The notes: a model not told the origin generated them from the letters alone. Counted from the stretch's first letter, positions 34,224-44,613 are shown. The stretch: 64,000 nucleotides of DNA from Methylovulum sp. (GCA_030653435.1 JAURZI010000079.1:1-64000), one strand, 5' to 3'. Numbers and translations: made by a program.

Positions 34224-35162
34224 TTATTCGAGGAAAGCCCTGATGGATGCAATGCCTTGGGCGCCGGCCAGACGCGCTGTGGTTAATGAAGACAAGGACA
34301 TGCCTCCCAGTGCGTACACTGGCAAATTAACTTGGGTAAGCAGTTGCGCGAATTGTTCCCAGCCCAAGGTAGCGGCATCTGGATGGGTATGGGTTGGCAT
34401 TACGGGTGCCAGGACCGCAAAATCAACGCCTATGGCCTGGGCGTGTAGCAATTCCTGAAGATTATGGCACGATGCGCCTAGCCATCGTGCCGATTCGGGA
34501 CGTTTGCCAATACCCAGCAGGTCACGGCTGGTCAAATGAATGCCATCGACATGCGGCCCGTTATGCGCTTGGGCGGCAGAATTCATCAGCAACAGAACCC
34601 CTTGTTGCTGACACAAGGGGTAAGCCTGGTTTACAAACCGGCTGACTTCTGCCGGTGTCAAGTTTTTCAATCTTGCCTGCACCAGTTTTACGCCTTGATT
34701 CAGGATATGATGCAGCTGCGCCAATAATTGCGGCGGGTCGGCATCATCGAGGATGGCATAATAGTGTGGTAATAGCGCTGCGTTAATAATCGGCGCATTG
34801 GCCGGCGGGAAGTCATAATGCTTTAGTTCCTTGGCTTCAGCCCATTGCCAGCGCTGGCCCTCGCAGCTTTTAGCCTCACCTGAAAAATGCTCCACCAAAA
34901 ACACATTCAGTTGCACGGCTAAATCCGGATATTGATGCCTGATGCAAATCAGCGGCGTTGCGGCATGGACAGTAATATCCAGTTCTTCTTTGAGTTCACG
35001 GGTCAGGGCCGCTTCAGCGGTTTCTCCCGGTTCTAGCTTGCCGCCCGGAAATTCCCACAAGCCGCCTTGGTGCAATGATCGGTTACGGAGCGAGATTAAG
35101 AACTGTCCGCTGGCATTTTTTACTACGCCAACAGCGACTTGCAGTGGTATGTGGCTAGTCAC
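34224..35162 (-). CDS. Nudix hydrolase (MutT-like) fused to a ThiE-like domain
   Basis: 312 aa. Residues 1-130: MutT with Nudix box GGKLEPGETAEAALTRELKEE and the typical MutT start VAVGVVKNASGQFLISLR. Residues ~140-312: a TIM barrel of the thiamine-phosphate synthase type (LVQARLKNLTPAEVSRFVNQ, HVDGIHLTSRDL, VLAPVMPTHTHPDAATLGWE, VYALGGMS). The barrel keeps the fold but its role is unclear. Such fusions are common next to yacG in gammaproteobacteria; the MutT half should remove 8-oxo-dGTP. Confidence 0.9.
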   Translation of the reverse strand: MTSHIPLQVAVGVVKNASGQFLISLRNRSLHQGGLWEFPGGKLEPGETAEAALTRELKEELDITVHAATPLICIRHQYPDLAVQLNVFLVEHFSGEAKSCEGQRWQWAEAKELKHYDFPPANAPIINAALLPHYYAILDDADPPQLLAQLHHILNQGVKLVQARLKNLTPAEVSRFVNQAYPLCQQQGVLLLMNSAAQAHNGPHVDGIHLTSRDLLGIGKRPESARWLGASCHNLQELLHAQAIGVDFAVLAPVMPTHTHPDAATLGWEQFAQLLTQVNLPVYALGGMSLSSLTTARLAGAQGIASIRAFLE

Positions 35163-35268
35163 GGATACCTCGTTGATACGGAAGGGATGGGCATCGCGCC
35201 CTATAAGATCTTAAGTGGCAGCGGTCGGTCTGGATAATGTTGAAGCCGCTGTTAAGCTTGGGCGATGC

Positions 35269-35306
35269 GGGTAACCGTAAGGGCAATATAGCCCTTACGG
35301 TTACCC
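35269..35306 (-). terminator. Perfect 16-bp hairpin after aspS
   Basis: GGGTAACCGTAAGGGC (35269-35284) and GCCCTTACGGTTACCC (35291-35306) pair perfectly across a 6-nt loop, between the aspS stop and the Nudix gene on the same strand. Very stable; no T run follows. Confidence 0.65.
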
Positions 35307-35316
35307 TAGCCCTCTG

Positions 35317-37101
35317 TTAATCTTTTTTCTTGCCCGCTGGCTTAATCAACCGTATACCCAACTCTTTAAGCTGCTCATCGGTGACCACCGCAGGGGCGCT
35401 GACCAATGGGCAAGCCGCTGACTGGGTTTTAGGGAAGGCGATGACATCACGGATAGAGCTTGAACCCGTCATCAGCATCACCAAACGGTCCAGGCCAAAC
35501 GCCAAACCACCGTGAGGAGGCGCGCCGTATTTCAGCGCATCGAGCAGGAAGCCGAATTTTTCCCTGGCTTCGTCTTCTTTAATACCCAAAATTTCAAATA
35601 CGGTTTGCTGCATTGCCGGGCGGTTAATACGGATCGAACCGCCACCGACTTCCGTGCCGTTCAAGACCAAGTCATAAGCGCGTGAAAGAGCTGCGCCGGG
35701 ATTGGCGACCAGATCCTCGACCGAACAGCTAGGTGCGGTGAACGGGTGATGTATGGCGTTGTAACGTCCGGTTTTTTCATCCCAGTCAAACATCGGGAAA
35801 TCGACAACCCAGACCGGTTTCCAGTCGCCTTCCAGCAAATTAAGGTCATGCCCTAGCTTGACGCGTAACGCCCCCATCGCCTCGTTAACGATGCTGGCTT
35901 TATCGGCGCCAAAGAAAATCAGATCGCCGTTTTCTGCGCCGGTTTTAGCCATTACGCGGGCCCAGATGTCAGCTGGCGCAAACTTGACTATCGGTGACTG
36001 CAAGCCGTCGATACCGGCAGCCAGATCATTTACCTTGATGTACGCCAGCCCTTTTGCACCGTAGATGCCGACGAATTTAGTCAAGTCGTCAATGTCTTTG
36101 CGGCTGAGTTCGCCGCCCTTAGGCAGGCGCATTGCGACGACACGGCCTTTGGGGTCGTTGGCGGGGGCTGAAAAGACTTTAAAATCGACATCTTTCATTT
36201 CGTCGGCGATGTCAACCAGTTCCATAGGGATGCGTAAATCCGGGCGGTCGATGCCAAAGCGTGAGATGGCTTCTTGATAGGTCATGCGTGGAAACACCGC
36301 ATCCAACTCGACATTGATGACCTTGGCAAACAGTTGACGGATCATTTCTTCCATGATGGCCATGATTTCATCTTCGGTCATGAAGGATGTTTCAATATCA
36401 AGCTGGGTAAACTCCGGCTGCCTGTCGGCGCGCAAATCCTCGTCACGGAAACAACGCACGACTTGATAATACCGGTCCATGCCTGCAACCATCAGAATTT
36501 GCTTATATAATTGCGGAGATTGGGGTAGCGCAAAAAAGGCGTTTTCGTGAGTACGGCTAGGTACGATGTAGTCTCTTGCGCCTTCCGGCGTGGCTTTGGT
36601 CAGGTAAGGCGTTTCAATTTCGAAAAATTCGTTATCGTCCAGAAAGTTTCTCAATACGCGCGTGACGTCGCGGCGCACTTTCATTTTTTCCTGCATCACC
36701 GTGCGGCGCAGATCTATGTAACGATAGCGCAAGCGCAGTTCTTCATTGACTTCTATATCACTTTCCACAGGAAACGGCGGGGTTTCTGACTCGTTCAGAA
36801 CCTCGATGCCTTTGGCGAGCACTTCAATTTCGCCGGAGTGCATACTGGCGTTGACCGTGCCGGCCGGGCGGTTACGGACGATACCGCTTACTTTTAGCAC
36901 ATATTCACTGCGGACATGTTCGGCAATGGCAAAGGTTTCGGCGGCATCGGGATCAACGACGATTTGCACGATGCCCGCACGGTCGCGTAAATCGATAAAA
37001 ATAACCCCGCCATGATCGCGTCGTCTGTGTACCCAACCGCAGATGTCAACGGTTTCGCCTAGCTGTTGTGTGTTTAATTCTCCGCACTTGTGGGTACGCA
37101 T
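35317..37101 (-). CDS. aspS: Aspartyl-tRNA synthetase
   Basis: 594 aa from [20 protein letters not shown] at 37101; the longer frame to 37197 adds non-homologous residues. OB-fold anticodon domain ([20 protein letters not shown]), class II motif 2 ([20 protein letters not shown]), the bacterial GAD insertion (~290-420) and motif 3 ([15 protein letters not shown]). Charges tRNA-Asp; whether it also charges tRNA-Asn depends on gat genes not seen here. fmdB lies upstream as usual. Confidence 0.96.
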   Translation of the reverse strand: MRTHKCGELNTQQLGETVDICGWVHRRRDHGGVIFIDLRDRAGIVQIVVDPDAAETFAIAEHVRSEYVLKVSGIVRNRPAGTVNASMHSGEIEVLAKGIEVLNESETPPFPVESDIEVNEELRLRYRYIDLRRTVMQEKMKVRRDVTRVLRNFLDDNEFFEIETPYLTKATPEGARDYIVPSRTHENAFFALPQSPQLYKQILMVAGMDRYYQVVRCFRDEDLRADRQPEFTQLDIETSFMTEDEIMAIMEEMIRQLFAKVINVELDAVFPRMTYQEAISRFGIDRPDLRIPMELVDIADEMKDVDFKVFSAPANDPKGRVVAMRLPKGGELSRKDIDDLTKFVGIYGAKGLAYIKVNDLAAGIDGLQSPIVKFAPADIWARVMAKTGAENGDLIFFGADKASIVNEAMGALRVKLGHDLNLLEGDWKPVWVVDFPMFDWDEKTGRYNAIHHPFTAPSCSVEDLVANPGAALSRAYDLVLNGTEVGGGSIRINRPAMQQTVFEILGIKEDEAREKFGFLLDALKYGAPPHGGLAFGLDRLVMLMTGSSSIRDVIAFPKTQSAACPLVSAPAVVTDEQLKELGIRLIKPAGKKKD

Positions 37102-37281
37102 AGTATTTCTCTGTATTTGAAAAGGTTTATTGGAATGGGGTTTGGTTTGAAACCCAAGTTGACTGGATGACGTTGGCAATACGCTGCGCCTGCCCATAAC
37201 CGGAGGCCAAAGCCGACGAACACGCCAGTGTGTTTTGCAGTACGGGCTGGGGCGGGCAGGCGCGGTGTCGTAAGCAGCGGC

Positions 37282-37554
37282 TTAGGTATTTTTGCAGCTG
37301 CCGCCGGCGCATGTTTTCGCTGGCGTGCTTACCGGCGAAGCCGAGGCTTCCCCAGCGACATTTTTTTTGGTGCCGCTTTTGAAATCGGTTTCATACCAGC
37401 CACCGCCTTTCAAACGGAAACCAGCCGCCGAAATTTTTTTCATCAATTCAGGTCGGTTACAGGCCGGGCAAATAATTAAGGGTTCTGCACTGAGCTTTTG
37501 TAACGCTTCGTGCTCGTGGCCGCAGGATTGGCATTGATATTCGTAAATTGGCAT
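37282..37554 (-). CDS. FmdB-family zinc ribbon protein
   Basis: 90 aa. MPIYEYQCQSCGHEHEALQK and CPACNRPELMKKISAAGFRL give the CxxC...CxxC ribbon; then GGGWYETDFKS and an Ala/Ser-rich tail ending in CAGGSCKNT. Family of unknown function, called 'formamidase regulatory protein' by history only. Upstream of aspS on the same strand, a standard pairing. Confidence 0.9.
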   Translation of the reverse strand: MPIYEYQCQSCGHEHEALQKLSAEPLIICPACNRPELMKKISAAGFRLKGGGWYETDFKSGTKKNVAGEASASPVSTPAKTCAGGSCKNT

Positions 37555-37667
37555 AGACTGCTCCTAACAAAAATAATAACTACGAAGGCACAGGTTAAGT
37601 TTTTCAAGGCACTTGCTGTAGATCTTACTATAAAATGATTGTCCATTTTACAGACACACCGCCAACA

Positions 37668-38699
37668 ATGAAAACATTAACCATTACCCGTCCCGATGAT
37701 TGGCACACGCATGTCAGAAACGGCGCCGTTTTAAAAGCGGTTATGCCGCATACGGCTAAGCAATTTGCCCGTGCCGTCATCATGCCCAACCTTAAGCCGC
37801 CAGTGACTACCGTGGCGCAAGCCCATGTTTACCGGCAGGAGATTTTACAGGCAATCCCGGCAGGAAGCGGCTTTACGCCCTTGATGACGCTTTATTTGAC
37901 GGCTGCGACGACGGTAGATGAAATCAGCAAAGCCGCCGAATCCGAGCATGTGTATGCGTTTAAGCTGTATCCGGCGGGGGCGACGACCCATTCGGACGCC
38001 GGGGTTACCGATATTAATGCGATCTATCCGTTATTGGCGGCAATGGAAAAATATGGTCTGCCGCTGTTGATCCATGGCGAGGTCACCGACGATGCTTGTG
38101 ATATTTTTGATCGTGAGCGCGTGTTTGTAGACACGCATTTAACGGCTATCCATCGTCATTTCCCAGGTTTGCGTATCGTGCTCGAACACCTTACGACGAC
38201 TGAAGCCGTGCAGTTTGTGCGCTCGGCAAGCGCCAATGTGGCGGCAACGATCACGCCGCAACATCTGCTGTTTAACCGTAATGCGCTATTGGTGGGTGGC
38301 ATACGCCCGCATCATTATTGCTTGCCGATCCTGAAGCGTGAACATCATCGGCTGGCTTTGGTCGCCGCAGCCACCAGTGGCAACCCAAAATTCTTTTTAG
38401 GTACGGATAGCGCCCCGCATTTGACCGTGCTCAAAGAAAGTGCCTGTGGTTGCGCGGGTTGTTATAGCGCTCATGCGGCCCTGGAACTCTACGCCGAAGC
38501 CTTTGAACGTGCCGGGGCGCTGGATAAGCTGGAAGGCTTCGCCAGTTTTTACGGCGCCGATTTTTATCGCTTGCCTAGAAACACCGGTACGGTTACGTTA
38601 CAAAAATCGGCGTGGCAAGTGCCGCCCGCTTATGTAAGCGATGGGGTGGCGATCACACCATTGCAAGCAGGCGAAGTGCTGAACTGGAAGCTGCTGTGA
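37668..38699 (+). CDS. pyrC: Dihydroorotase
   Basis: 343 aa from MKTLTITRPDDWHTHVRNG at 37668 (37635 is an unlikely start). Metal ligands: WHTH near the N-terminus, carboxylated Lys in YAFKLYPAGATTHSD (~100), HGEV, LEHLTT and the Asp of LGTDSAPH. Class II (E. coli-type). Third step of pyrimidine synthesis: closes carbamoyl aspartate to dihydroorotate. Confidence 0.96.
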   Translation: MKTLTITRPDDWHTHVRNGAVLKAVMPHTAKQFARAVIMPNLKPPVTTVAQAHVYRQEILQAIPAGSGFTPLMTLYLTAATTVDEISKAAESEHVYAFKLYPAGATTHSDAGVTDINAIYPLLAAMEKYGLPLLIHGEVTDDACDIFDRERVFVDTHLTAIHRHFPGLRIVLEHLTTTEAVQFVRSASANVAATITPQHLLFNRNALLVGGIRPHHYCLPILKREHHRLALVAAATSGNPKFFLGTDSAPHLTVLKESACGCAGCYSAHAALELYAEAFERAGALDKLEGFASFYGADFYRLPRNTGTVTLQKSAWQVPPAYVSDGVAITPLQAGEVLNWKLL

Positions 38700-38821
38700 A
38701 AAAGGGGTTTGTACTGTTTATACGGAACAGCCATGCCACATTCAGGGTTTTTATTTTTTATTCCGTGCCAAGTTCGCGTAACATGCCGCGTTATCTCTTT
38801 TTTTAGGTCATCACACGATAC

Positions 38822-39445
38822 ATGGATACTCCTGCAATACCTTTGGACAAACGCTTTAGAGGCTATCTACCTGTTATAGTCGATATAGAAACGGCTGGCT
38901 TTAACCCTAAAAAAAATGCTTTGTTGGAAATTGCCGCCGTTATCGTGGAGTTGGACAGCAATGGTGATTTAGGCATTACCGAACGTTATGCCACGCATGT
39001 AGTCCCTTTTAAAAACTCGGAATTGGACGATGCGGCGCTAAAATTTAATGGTATAGACCCCCATCATCCGTTCCGTATGGCGATTGATGAAAAAGACGCG
39101 CTGGATCTGCTATTTAAGCCCATCAGGCATGCAATAAAACGTAATAATTGCACGCGGGCGATTTTGGTGGGTCATAACCCGGCTTTTGACATCGCTTTTT
39201 TGAATGCGGCTATTCATAGGACGCAAATAAAACGCAGCCCTTTTCACCCATTCAGCAGTTTTGACACGGCAACCCTGGGTGGTTTGGCTTACCAACAGAC
39301 CGTGCTGGCGAAAATAGCCCAAGTGGCGGGCTTGGAATGGGATAATGAAAAAGCGCATTCAGCACTCTATGACGCAGAAAAAACGGCTGAATTGTTTTGT
39401 ATGATTGTTAATCAATGGCGAGCATTGACCGATAGTAAGAGATGA
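38822..39445 (+). CDS. rnt: Ribonuclease T
   Basis: 207 aa. DEDDh exonuclease: VIVDIETAGFNPKKNALLEI (DxE), LVGHNPAFDIAFLNAAIHR (D) and AHSALYDAEKTAELF (H...D). Trims 3' ends of tRNA and 5S rRNA. Follows pyrC, the common neighbour. Confidence 0.95.
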   Translation: MDTPAIPLDKRFRGYLPVIVDIETAGFNPKKNALLEIAAVIVELDSNGDLGITERYATHVVPFKNSELDDAALKFNGIDPHHPFRMAIDEKDALDLLFKPIRHAIKRNNCTRAILVGHNPAFDIAFLNAAIHRTQIKRSPFHPFSSFDTATLGGLAYQQTVLAKIAQVAGLEWDNEKAHSALYDAEKTAELFCMIVNQWRALTDSKR

Positions 39446-39679
39446 TAATTAAATCAATCTATTATTGTTTGGTGGCATGTCAAAAAAACGGTTCTTAGCT
39501 TATAGGCGCCTGCTCACATAATTGTCGAAAAGAGTAAGAACCCGATCATTATCTGCTGCAAGCGGTTATCATCATATGGGTGAGCAATACCTAACCAATG
39601 ATATTAGCGGGAACAGTTCGGGCTGCCATAGCGTTGCTAGAAACGGCATATAAGAAAAACCGCCCGCGCACCATAATGT

Positions 39680-40651
39680 TCAAAAATCCACATCGAAAAC
39701 AATTTCGTATCCTTCGACGTTGTCGCCGTAAAGATAATTACCGCCAATTGAGGTTTGGGTGATATAGCGGTTCTTTTTGCTCAAGTCGGCTTCCACGCGG
39801 TATCCAAAGGCGGCCAAGTTAGAAAAACCTAGGGCATCGCTGTTTTCACCCAAAAAAACCGTACTGTCCACATGAAAAACGCCGGTTAGCGGAACGGCAA
39901 AGGGATGCAATCCCAAGGGTGACGAAAGGTCGGCCGCAAAATGCAGCAAATCGGTTTGTTTGGTAAAGCCTTGCAGATTTTTCGGTTCTGAGAAACTGCT
40001 AATGATGCTGTGGTTATAAACGCCTGTCGAAGTTAACGTAAAACGGCCTAATTCAACACGGTGCTCGACACCCAGCCCGATATTGGCCAATGCGACATCG
40101 GTTGACCAATTGACCACCAGATTCTCAATCAGCTGTTTGGCCTGCAAGGCGTCCGCGCCACGGAAACCTATGCTGTTATTAATCCGGCCTATGCCCACAT
40201 CGATGGCAGGCTTTAGCGTCCATTGCTTGGATAGCGGCAGGGCCAACATCAACCCCACAAGTCCGCTGTAAGCCTCTGACTGGGGCTTCACCTCATCTTG
40301 GGAAATGCCTGCGAGCAAATTTCGGGAATCGACCTTGGCATAATTAAATCCACCTCGAAGCAACAATTTCGTATCATCAAACTCGGCAATTTCCGTTGCC
40401 AGCGGTAACTTTACAATATCGAATTGCGAACCCAAACGGTTATCGACATTCAACACATAGCCCGACGTGGACGCATCGGAAATAAACCCTATCAATTGGG
40501 CGTAGCCCGCCGTGACATTGTCGCTACGCAAAGTCTGGTCAGCGGCAAGCCGGTTTGCCAGACCAGCCAATTCGGATTGCGATAGCGCAAGTACCGTCCC
40601 AGACCAGGCAAAAACAGGCAGCAGCAAGATTTTTAAAATATTTTTTTGCAT
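39680..40651 (-). CDS. Probable outer-membrane beta-barrel protein
   Basis: 323 aa from MQKNILKILLLPVFAWSGTV at 40651, a Sec signal peptide cut after VLA. The rest is alternating-residue strands with many aromatics (FDDTKLLLRGGFNYAKVD; WTLKPAIDVGIGRINNSIGF; VELGRFTLTSTGVYNHSI) and a last strand ending in Phe (GYEIVFDVDF), the outer-membrane insertion signal. No named family recognised; similar to autotransporter-like or Solitary OmpA-like barrels in form only. No partner gene beside it. Confidence 0.65.
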   Translation of the reverse strand: MQKNILKILLLPVFAWSGTVLALSQSELAGLANRLAADQTLRSDNVTAGYAQLIGFISDASTSGYVLNVDNRLGSQFDIVKLPLATEIAEFDDTKLLLRGGFNYAKVDSRNLLAGISQDEVKPQSEAYSGLVGLMLALPLSKQWTLKPAIDVGIGRINNSIGFRGADALQAKQLIENLVVNWSTDVALANIGLGVEHRVELGRFTLTSTGVYNHSIISSFSEPKNLQGFTKQTDLLHFAADLSSPLGLHPFAVPLTGVFHVDSTVFLGENSDALGFSNLAAFGYRVEADLSKKNRYITQTSIGGNYLYGDNVEGYEIVFDVDF

Positions 40652-41125
40652 AATTAAGTTCCGACAGGTTGGAATGCCCAGATTACCCATTTAGGTGGCA
40701 AATAATGACCAAAAAATTACAGTCGCCAACACCTGGAATTAAAAGATAACCAGTACAAATGAAAATAGGTAGACTCTTAAAAGAGCTGTTCATAGGTTTA
40801 GGATACATTATTATATATTCCGAACGGTCTAGTTTTCGGTTTTGTAAGTCAAGCCCGTTCGTGGTGAGCTGGTCGTACCCTGCGTGGCTGAACCGTCCAT
40901 CCTTCGTCAGGACTCTCCTGAGCTTCTTCGAAGGACGCAGGGTTCGGCTCCATCTTTATGTGTTCGAGTCTTTAGTCTTGAGCCAAAAAACCGAAAACTT
41001 GACCGTTTTAAGTATAGGTCAAAAAATGGTGAATCTAAGCTTTTTAGTTTTAATTTTGTTCATTCGCGCAGCTCATAAAGGCTGTCAATCTTAATCCTCT
41101 TAAAATGCGATCATTGTGAAAAAAT
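40652..41125. other. Intergenic region upstream of proA with a dispersed repeat
   Basis: No convincing gene. At 40850-40975 lies an imperfect inverted repeat built from AAGCCCGTTCGTGGTGAGC, CCATCCTTCGTCAGGACTC and CTGAGCTTCTTCGAAGGACG, the 'CCCGTTCGTGGTGAGC...TCCTTCGA' type of dispersed palindrome common in many proteobacteria. An ORF drawn through it (40759-41094) has no protein-like features. Confidence 0.5.
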
Positions 41126-42379
41126 ATGTGTACTAATGCCGTTCAAGCTATTGCCGAACAAAGTCGCCTTGCGGCACGCCAGTTATCATCAACGGCCGAG
41201 TCATTACGAAATCATGCCTTGGCTAAAATGGCCGGAGCGCTTGAGTCGGTTAAGCATCAGGTTATGGAAATTAATGCCCAAGAAATTGTAAAAGCCCGCG
41301 ATGAAGGGCAGTCGGAGGCGATGATCAAGCGTCTGACGATTGATGACAAAACATTTCAATACATGCTTTCCCGATTAAACAAAGTGGCACAGTTGCCTGA
41401 TCCGCTGAATCGGATACTGGCAGGCCATACCAATCCGTCCGGGCTGCGGGTCTACAAAAAATCGGTGCCGCTCGGCGTTATCGGCATTATTTATGAGTCG
41501 CGCCCCAACGTCACGACCGATGCTGCAGGTGTGTGTATAAAAAGTGGTAATGCAGTGATCTTACGGGGCGGTTCGGAAGCACTTCAAACCAACACATTAC
41601 TAACAGATGCCATGATTGAAGGCGTTGTTAGCGCAGGGCTACCGCAACATGCGATACAGATCATCCGTACGCCCGGGCATGAAGCCGTAGGTGAGCTGCT
41701 CAAAATGGATGAATATATTGATGTGTTAATACCTCGTGGCGGGAAAGGGCTAATCAAGCGCATTGCCGAAGGCACCCGTATTCCCGTCATTAAACATTAC
41801 GACGGTATTTGCCACCTCTATATCGCAGCAGATGCTAATCCGGAGCAAGCCATCGCCATCGCGATTAATTCGAAATGCCAAAGCGTTCAGGTCTGTAACG
41901 CCCTAGAAACCCTGTTAGTCGATAAACAATGCGCCGAAAATTTATTGCCGCTACTTCAGACGGCATTTGCTTCAAACAAAATTGAACTGCGTGGTTGTGA
42001 CGCGACGCAAAAACTGTTGCCAAACATTCCATTGGCAACAGAAGATGACTGGCATACCGAATATCTCGCACCGATTCTTTCGGTAAAGATCGTGAAGGGT
42101 ATTGAAGAAGCCATTGACCATATTAACCACTACGGATCGGGACATACCGACGGTATCGTGACGCAAAGCCTGAATATGGCCAGACAGTTTGAAGAGCAGG
42201 TTGACTCGGCATCAGTCATGATCAACGCCTCAACAAGATTGTCCGGCGGTGGAGACTATGGTATGGGGTCAGTAGTGGGCATCAGCACGGATAAACTCCA
42301 TGTCCGTGGTCCGGTCGGACCCGACGAGCTTACAACCTACAAATGGGTGGCTTATGGGGAGGGTCATTTAAGGGGTTAG
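41126..42379 (+). CDS. proA: Gamma-glutamyl phosphate reductase
   Basis: 417 aa, normal. KSVPLGVIGIIYESRPNVTT, LRGGSEALQTN, the loop with the catalytic Cys CQSVQVCNALETLLV (~257) and SGHTDGIVTQ are ProA motifs. Makes glutamate semialdehyde from gamma-glutamyl phosphate for proline. proB is not next to it. Confidence 0.95.
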   Translation: MCTNAVQAIAEQSRLAARQLSSTAESLRNHALAKMAGALESVKHQVMEINAQEIVKARDEGQSEAMIKRLTIDDKTFQYMLSRLNKVAQLPDPLNRILAGHTNPSGLRVYKKSVPLGVIGIIYESRPNVTTDAAGVCIKSGNAVILRGGSEALQTNTLLTDAMIEGVVSAGLPQHAIQIIRTPGHEAVGELLKMDEYIDVLIPRGGKGLIKRIAEGTRIPVIKHYDGICHLYIAADANPEQAIAIAINSKCQSVQVCNALETLLVDKQCAENLLPLLQTAFASNKIELRGCDATQKLLPNIPLATEDDWHTEYLAPILSVKIVKGIEEAIDHINHYGSGHTDGIVTQSLNMARQFEEQVDSASVMINASTRLSGGGDYGMGSVVGISTDKLHVRGPVGPDELTTYKWVAYGEGHLRG

Positions 42380-42502
42380 GAAACCGCCAATATTCCTAAA
42401 CCTTATCAACTGATAATTAAACCCGGCCGCGTCGGCATCTTAAGTGACGGGAGGCATGTTTCCCCTAACATCAGCGGAAACATGGAACTTGCTTTGTTTT
42501 TC

Positions 42503-43309
42503 TTATTTTAAGGCAGTTTTTTCCGCAGTTTTAAATAATGTCGTGGGGGGTTGCGTGACACCTGAAGAAGTGGATACTTCGAGATAACCGTGCACGGTCC
42601 ATTTGAAAGAAAAATTCAAATGGACCGGAGCTAGATACCGCTCATTAGTCGGGTTTGAATGGCACTGGATTTCCATGTCGGCGCTCAAGTTTCCATCCTG
42701 GTCGAGCGTACCCTTGCCCAGAATACTGCCGCGATTACCTGTGCAAGTCCGCAAGTACGTATCATTTGCCCGCACCTGGTAGGCCTTACCTTTACGAACA
42801 ATAATCCACGTTTGTAGGCCGCTATCATCAGGGTCAGTTCCTGACCAAATGCCTTCTATGTTGTCAGAGATAAAGCCGGTTTTGAACAATGTCGAAGGTA
42901 ATTGGGTAACGCTAGACGCCGTGCTCCCCTCCAGATAACCATTTCGAGGTTTAAACACGAAGTTTAAATCAATAGGATCGATATAAGCTTCGTTAGTCGG
43001 ATTGGCGAGGCATTGAATTTTCAGTTCGGCAATCAAATTACCATCCTGATCCAATTTGCCTTTTCCTAAAACACTCCCGCGGTTGCCCGAACAGGCCCGT
43101 AGATAGGTATCGCTTAACCGCACCTGATATTCACCGGCTACGTCAGTGGCGGCAATCGACCAAGTCTGCAAGCCCCCATCGCTAGGATCATTGCCTGCCC
43201 AGAGACCTTGCAGCGGATCCGTGGTCTGCGCTATGGATGGGGCGGCTAAGCCATGAAATATCGCCCCGGCTATCGCCAGAACAACCGGTTTTATTTTTTT
43301 AGCAAACAT
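42503..43309 (-). CDS. Secreted protein with two tandem repeats, unknown function
   Basis: 268 aa from MFAKKIKPVVLAIAGAIFHG at 43309; Sec signal cut near PSIAQ-T. The rest is an internal duplication of ~110 residues: LQGLWAGNDPSDGGLQTWSI ... YLRACSGNRGSVLGKGKLDQ and IEGIWSGTDPDDSGLQTWII ... YLRTCTGNRGSILGKGTLDQ. Each repeat ends with CxxNPTNE and a GYLE-ST strand. Two Cys per repeat suggest disulfides. Beta-rich, possibly lipocalin-like. I recognise no family. Confidence 0.7.
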   Translation of the reverse strand: MFAKKIKPVVLAIAGAIFHGLAAPSIAQTTDPLQGLWAGNDPSDGGLQTWSIAATDVAGEYQVRLSDTYLRACSGNRGSVLGKGKLDQDGNLIAELKIQCLANPTNEAYIDPIDLNFVFKPRNGYLEGSTASSVTQLPSTLFKTGFISDNIEGIWSGTDPDDSGLQTWIIVRKGKAYQVRANDTYLRTCTGNRGSILGKGTLDQDGNLSADMEIQCHSNPTNERYLAPVHLNFSFKWTVHGYLEVSTSSGVTQPPTTLFKTAEKTALK

Positions 43310-44101
43310 AACAATCCTCTTTTCTAATAAATATGTGAGAACCCATGACGTTTTCATGGCTGGCCAGAATAACTGCGGCATATCGCATGTGTTGTCCTAT
43401 GCTAATTTTTTTAGATGATGGGTGCGGGTTAGGGGCATAGCTAAATTCTAGTTGCTGCCGCAACGGTCATGCAAGTTATCAACACCTGGGGTGATTGCAG
43501 TCAAGCGCTCAACATAGTTAGCCTGTTCAATGACAGCGCAATGACCGGCATGGGGTTGGGCCTGCAACACACGCATAGACCGCCATTAACTAACCCACAA
43601 ACTAAGGCTTTATTAGCTTCATAAGCTTTTGGGCTGGCAAAATTGTGCGAAAAGTAGCTAAGCCGATTTATGCGCCAGTGGACACCACAACAGTGTTTGC
43701 CCTCAAGGGTCCAATACACACTCAAAGACAATGCGTCGCCTGTAACGTTTTATAGGGCCTAGTGCCGCCGCCGTTTTTACCCATTGGAAGTGGTGGGCCA
43801 CAGGCAAAGATGATTAATGCGCTGGGAAAGCTGTAATCTACCGCACACTCCAAACCACGTGCAAAGCAGCGGATAAGGTCTGGGAACACCTGCATTTTGT
43901 GGTTGAAATTCCGGTTAGTGTTGCAGGTGTTTATTTCGAAGCGCACCAGGACTGCGCCATTTATATCAATATTTGCTTGTGCCGGTTGAGGTTATTAAGT
44001 AACACATTGTATTTATGCGTTTTTAACCCTAATGGCTTTGCACTATGGGTATGCTTGAGTTAATCGCCGGAGACAGCCTGAAGTCTTGGTTACGCAGTAA
44101 G
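43310..44101. other. Gene-free ~800 bp between secreted protein and grxD
   Basis: Six frames give only short ORFs (minus 43501-43731 and 43722-43946) rich in Cys, Arg and Asn and without usable start context. The two minus-strand frames abut, so a decayed gene is possible, but I recognise nothing. No repeat or tRNA seen. Confidence 0.4.
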
Positions 44102-44134
44102 GCTGCCCGGATTAGCTAGGTTAACACGGGCAGC
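44102..44134 (-). terminator. Hairpin after grxD
   Basis: GCTGCCCG (44102-44109) pairs with CGGGCAGC (44127-44134), right after the grxD stop on the minus strand; weak T content afterwards. Confidence 0.5.
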
Positions 44135-44140
44135 GTGGCA

Positions 44141-44464
44141 TTATGCCGCTACGCAGCCAACAGCGGCCAGCATAGTGACTAGCTCGCCTTTTTTGTACAA
44201 ATCGATCACGATATCGCAGCCGCCGACGAGTTCGCCGTTAATGTACAACTGCGGATAGGTCGGCCAGTTTGAATGCTCTTTCAGTGCTTCGCGCAATTCA
44301 GGATCTTCAAAGATATTGACGTACATATATTTCGCTTGGCACAAATCCAATATTTGTACGGTTTGTCCTGAAAAACCGCATTGTGGAAAATCCGGCGACC
44401 CTTTCATGTATAACACGACTGGATTATTTTCAAGCTGGTCTTTAATTCTTTCTATTACGTTCAT
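44141..44464 (-). CDS. grxD: Monothiol glutaredoxin (Grx4 type)
   Basis: 107 aa from ATG 44464, placed 9 bases after GAAGG; two ATGs further up (44470, 44473) sit against that RBS. VVLYMKGSPDFPQCGFSGQT has the CGFS active site, then NWPTYPQLYINGELVGGCDI for glutathione binding. These proteins carry [2Fe-2S] clusters to Fe-S assembly partners rather than reducing disulfides. Confidence 0.95.
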   Translation of the reverse strand: MNVIERIKDQLENNPVVLYMKGSPDFPQCGFSGQTVQILDLCQAKYMYVNIFEDPELREALKEHSNWPTYPQLYINGELVGGCDIVIDLYKKGELVTMLAAVGCVAA

Positions 44465-44613
44465 GGTCATCATCCTTCAATAAATAAATACTGAGGGATT
44501 CTATCAACTTTGTGCCGCTTAAAAAAGCATTGTTATTGCTTGGTGCTTGCCTAGGTGGTGATTGATACTTATAATCGAGCATTTTTTTCAGGCAGCCAGA
44601 TTGCCGTTTTACT

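Noticed and set aside
40759-41094. 111-aa ORF upstream of proA
   Set aside because: Most of it is a dispersed inverted repeat read as protein; no RBS-start logic.
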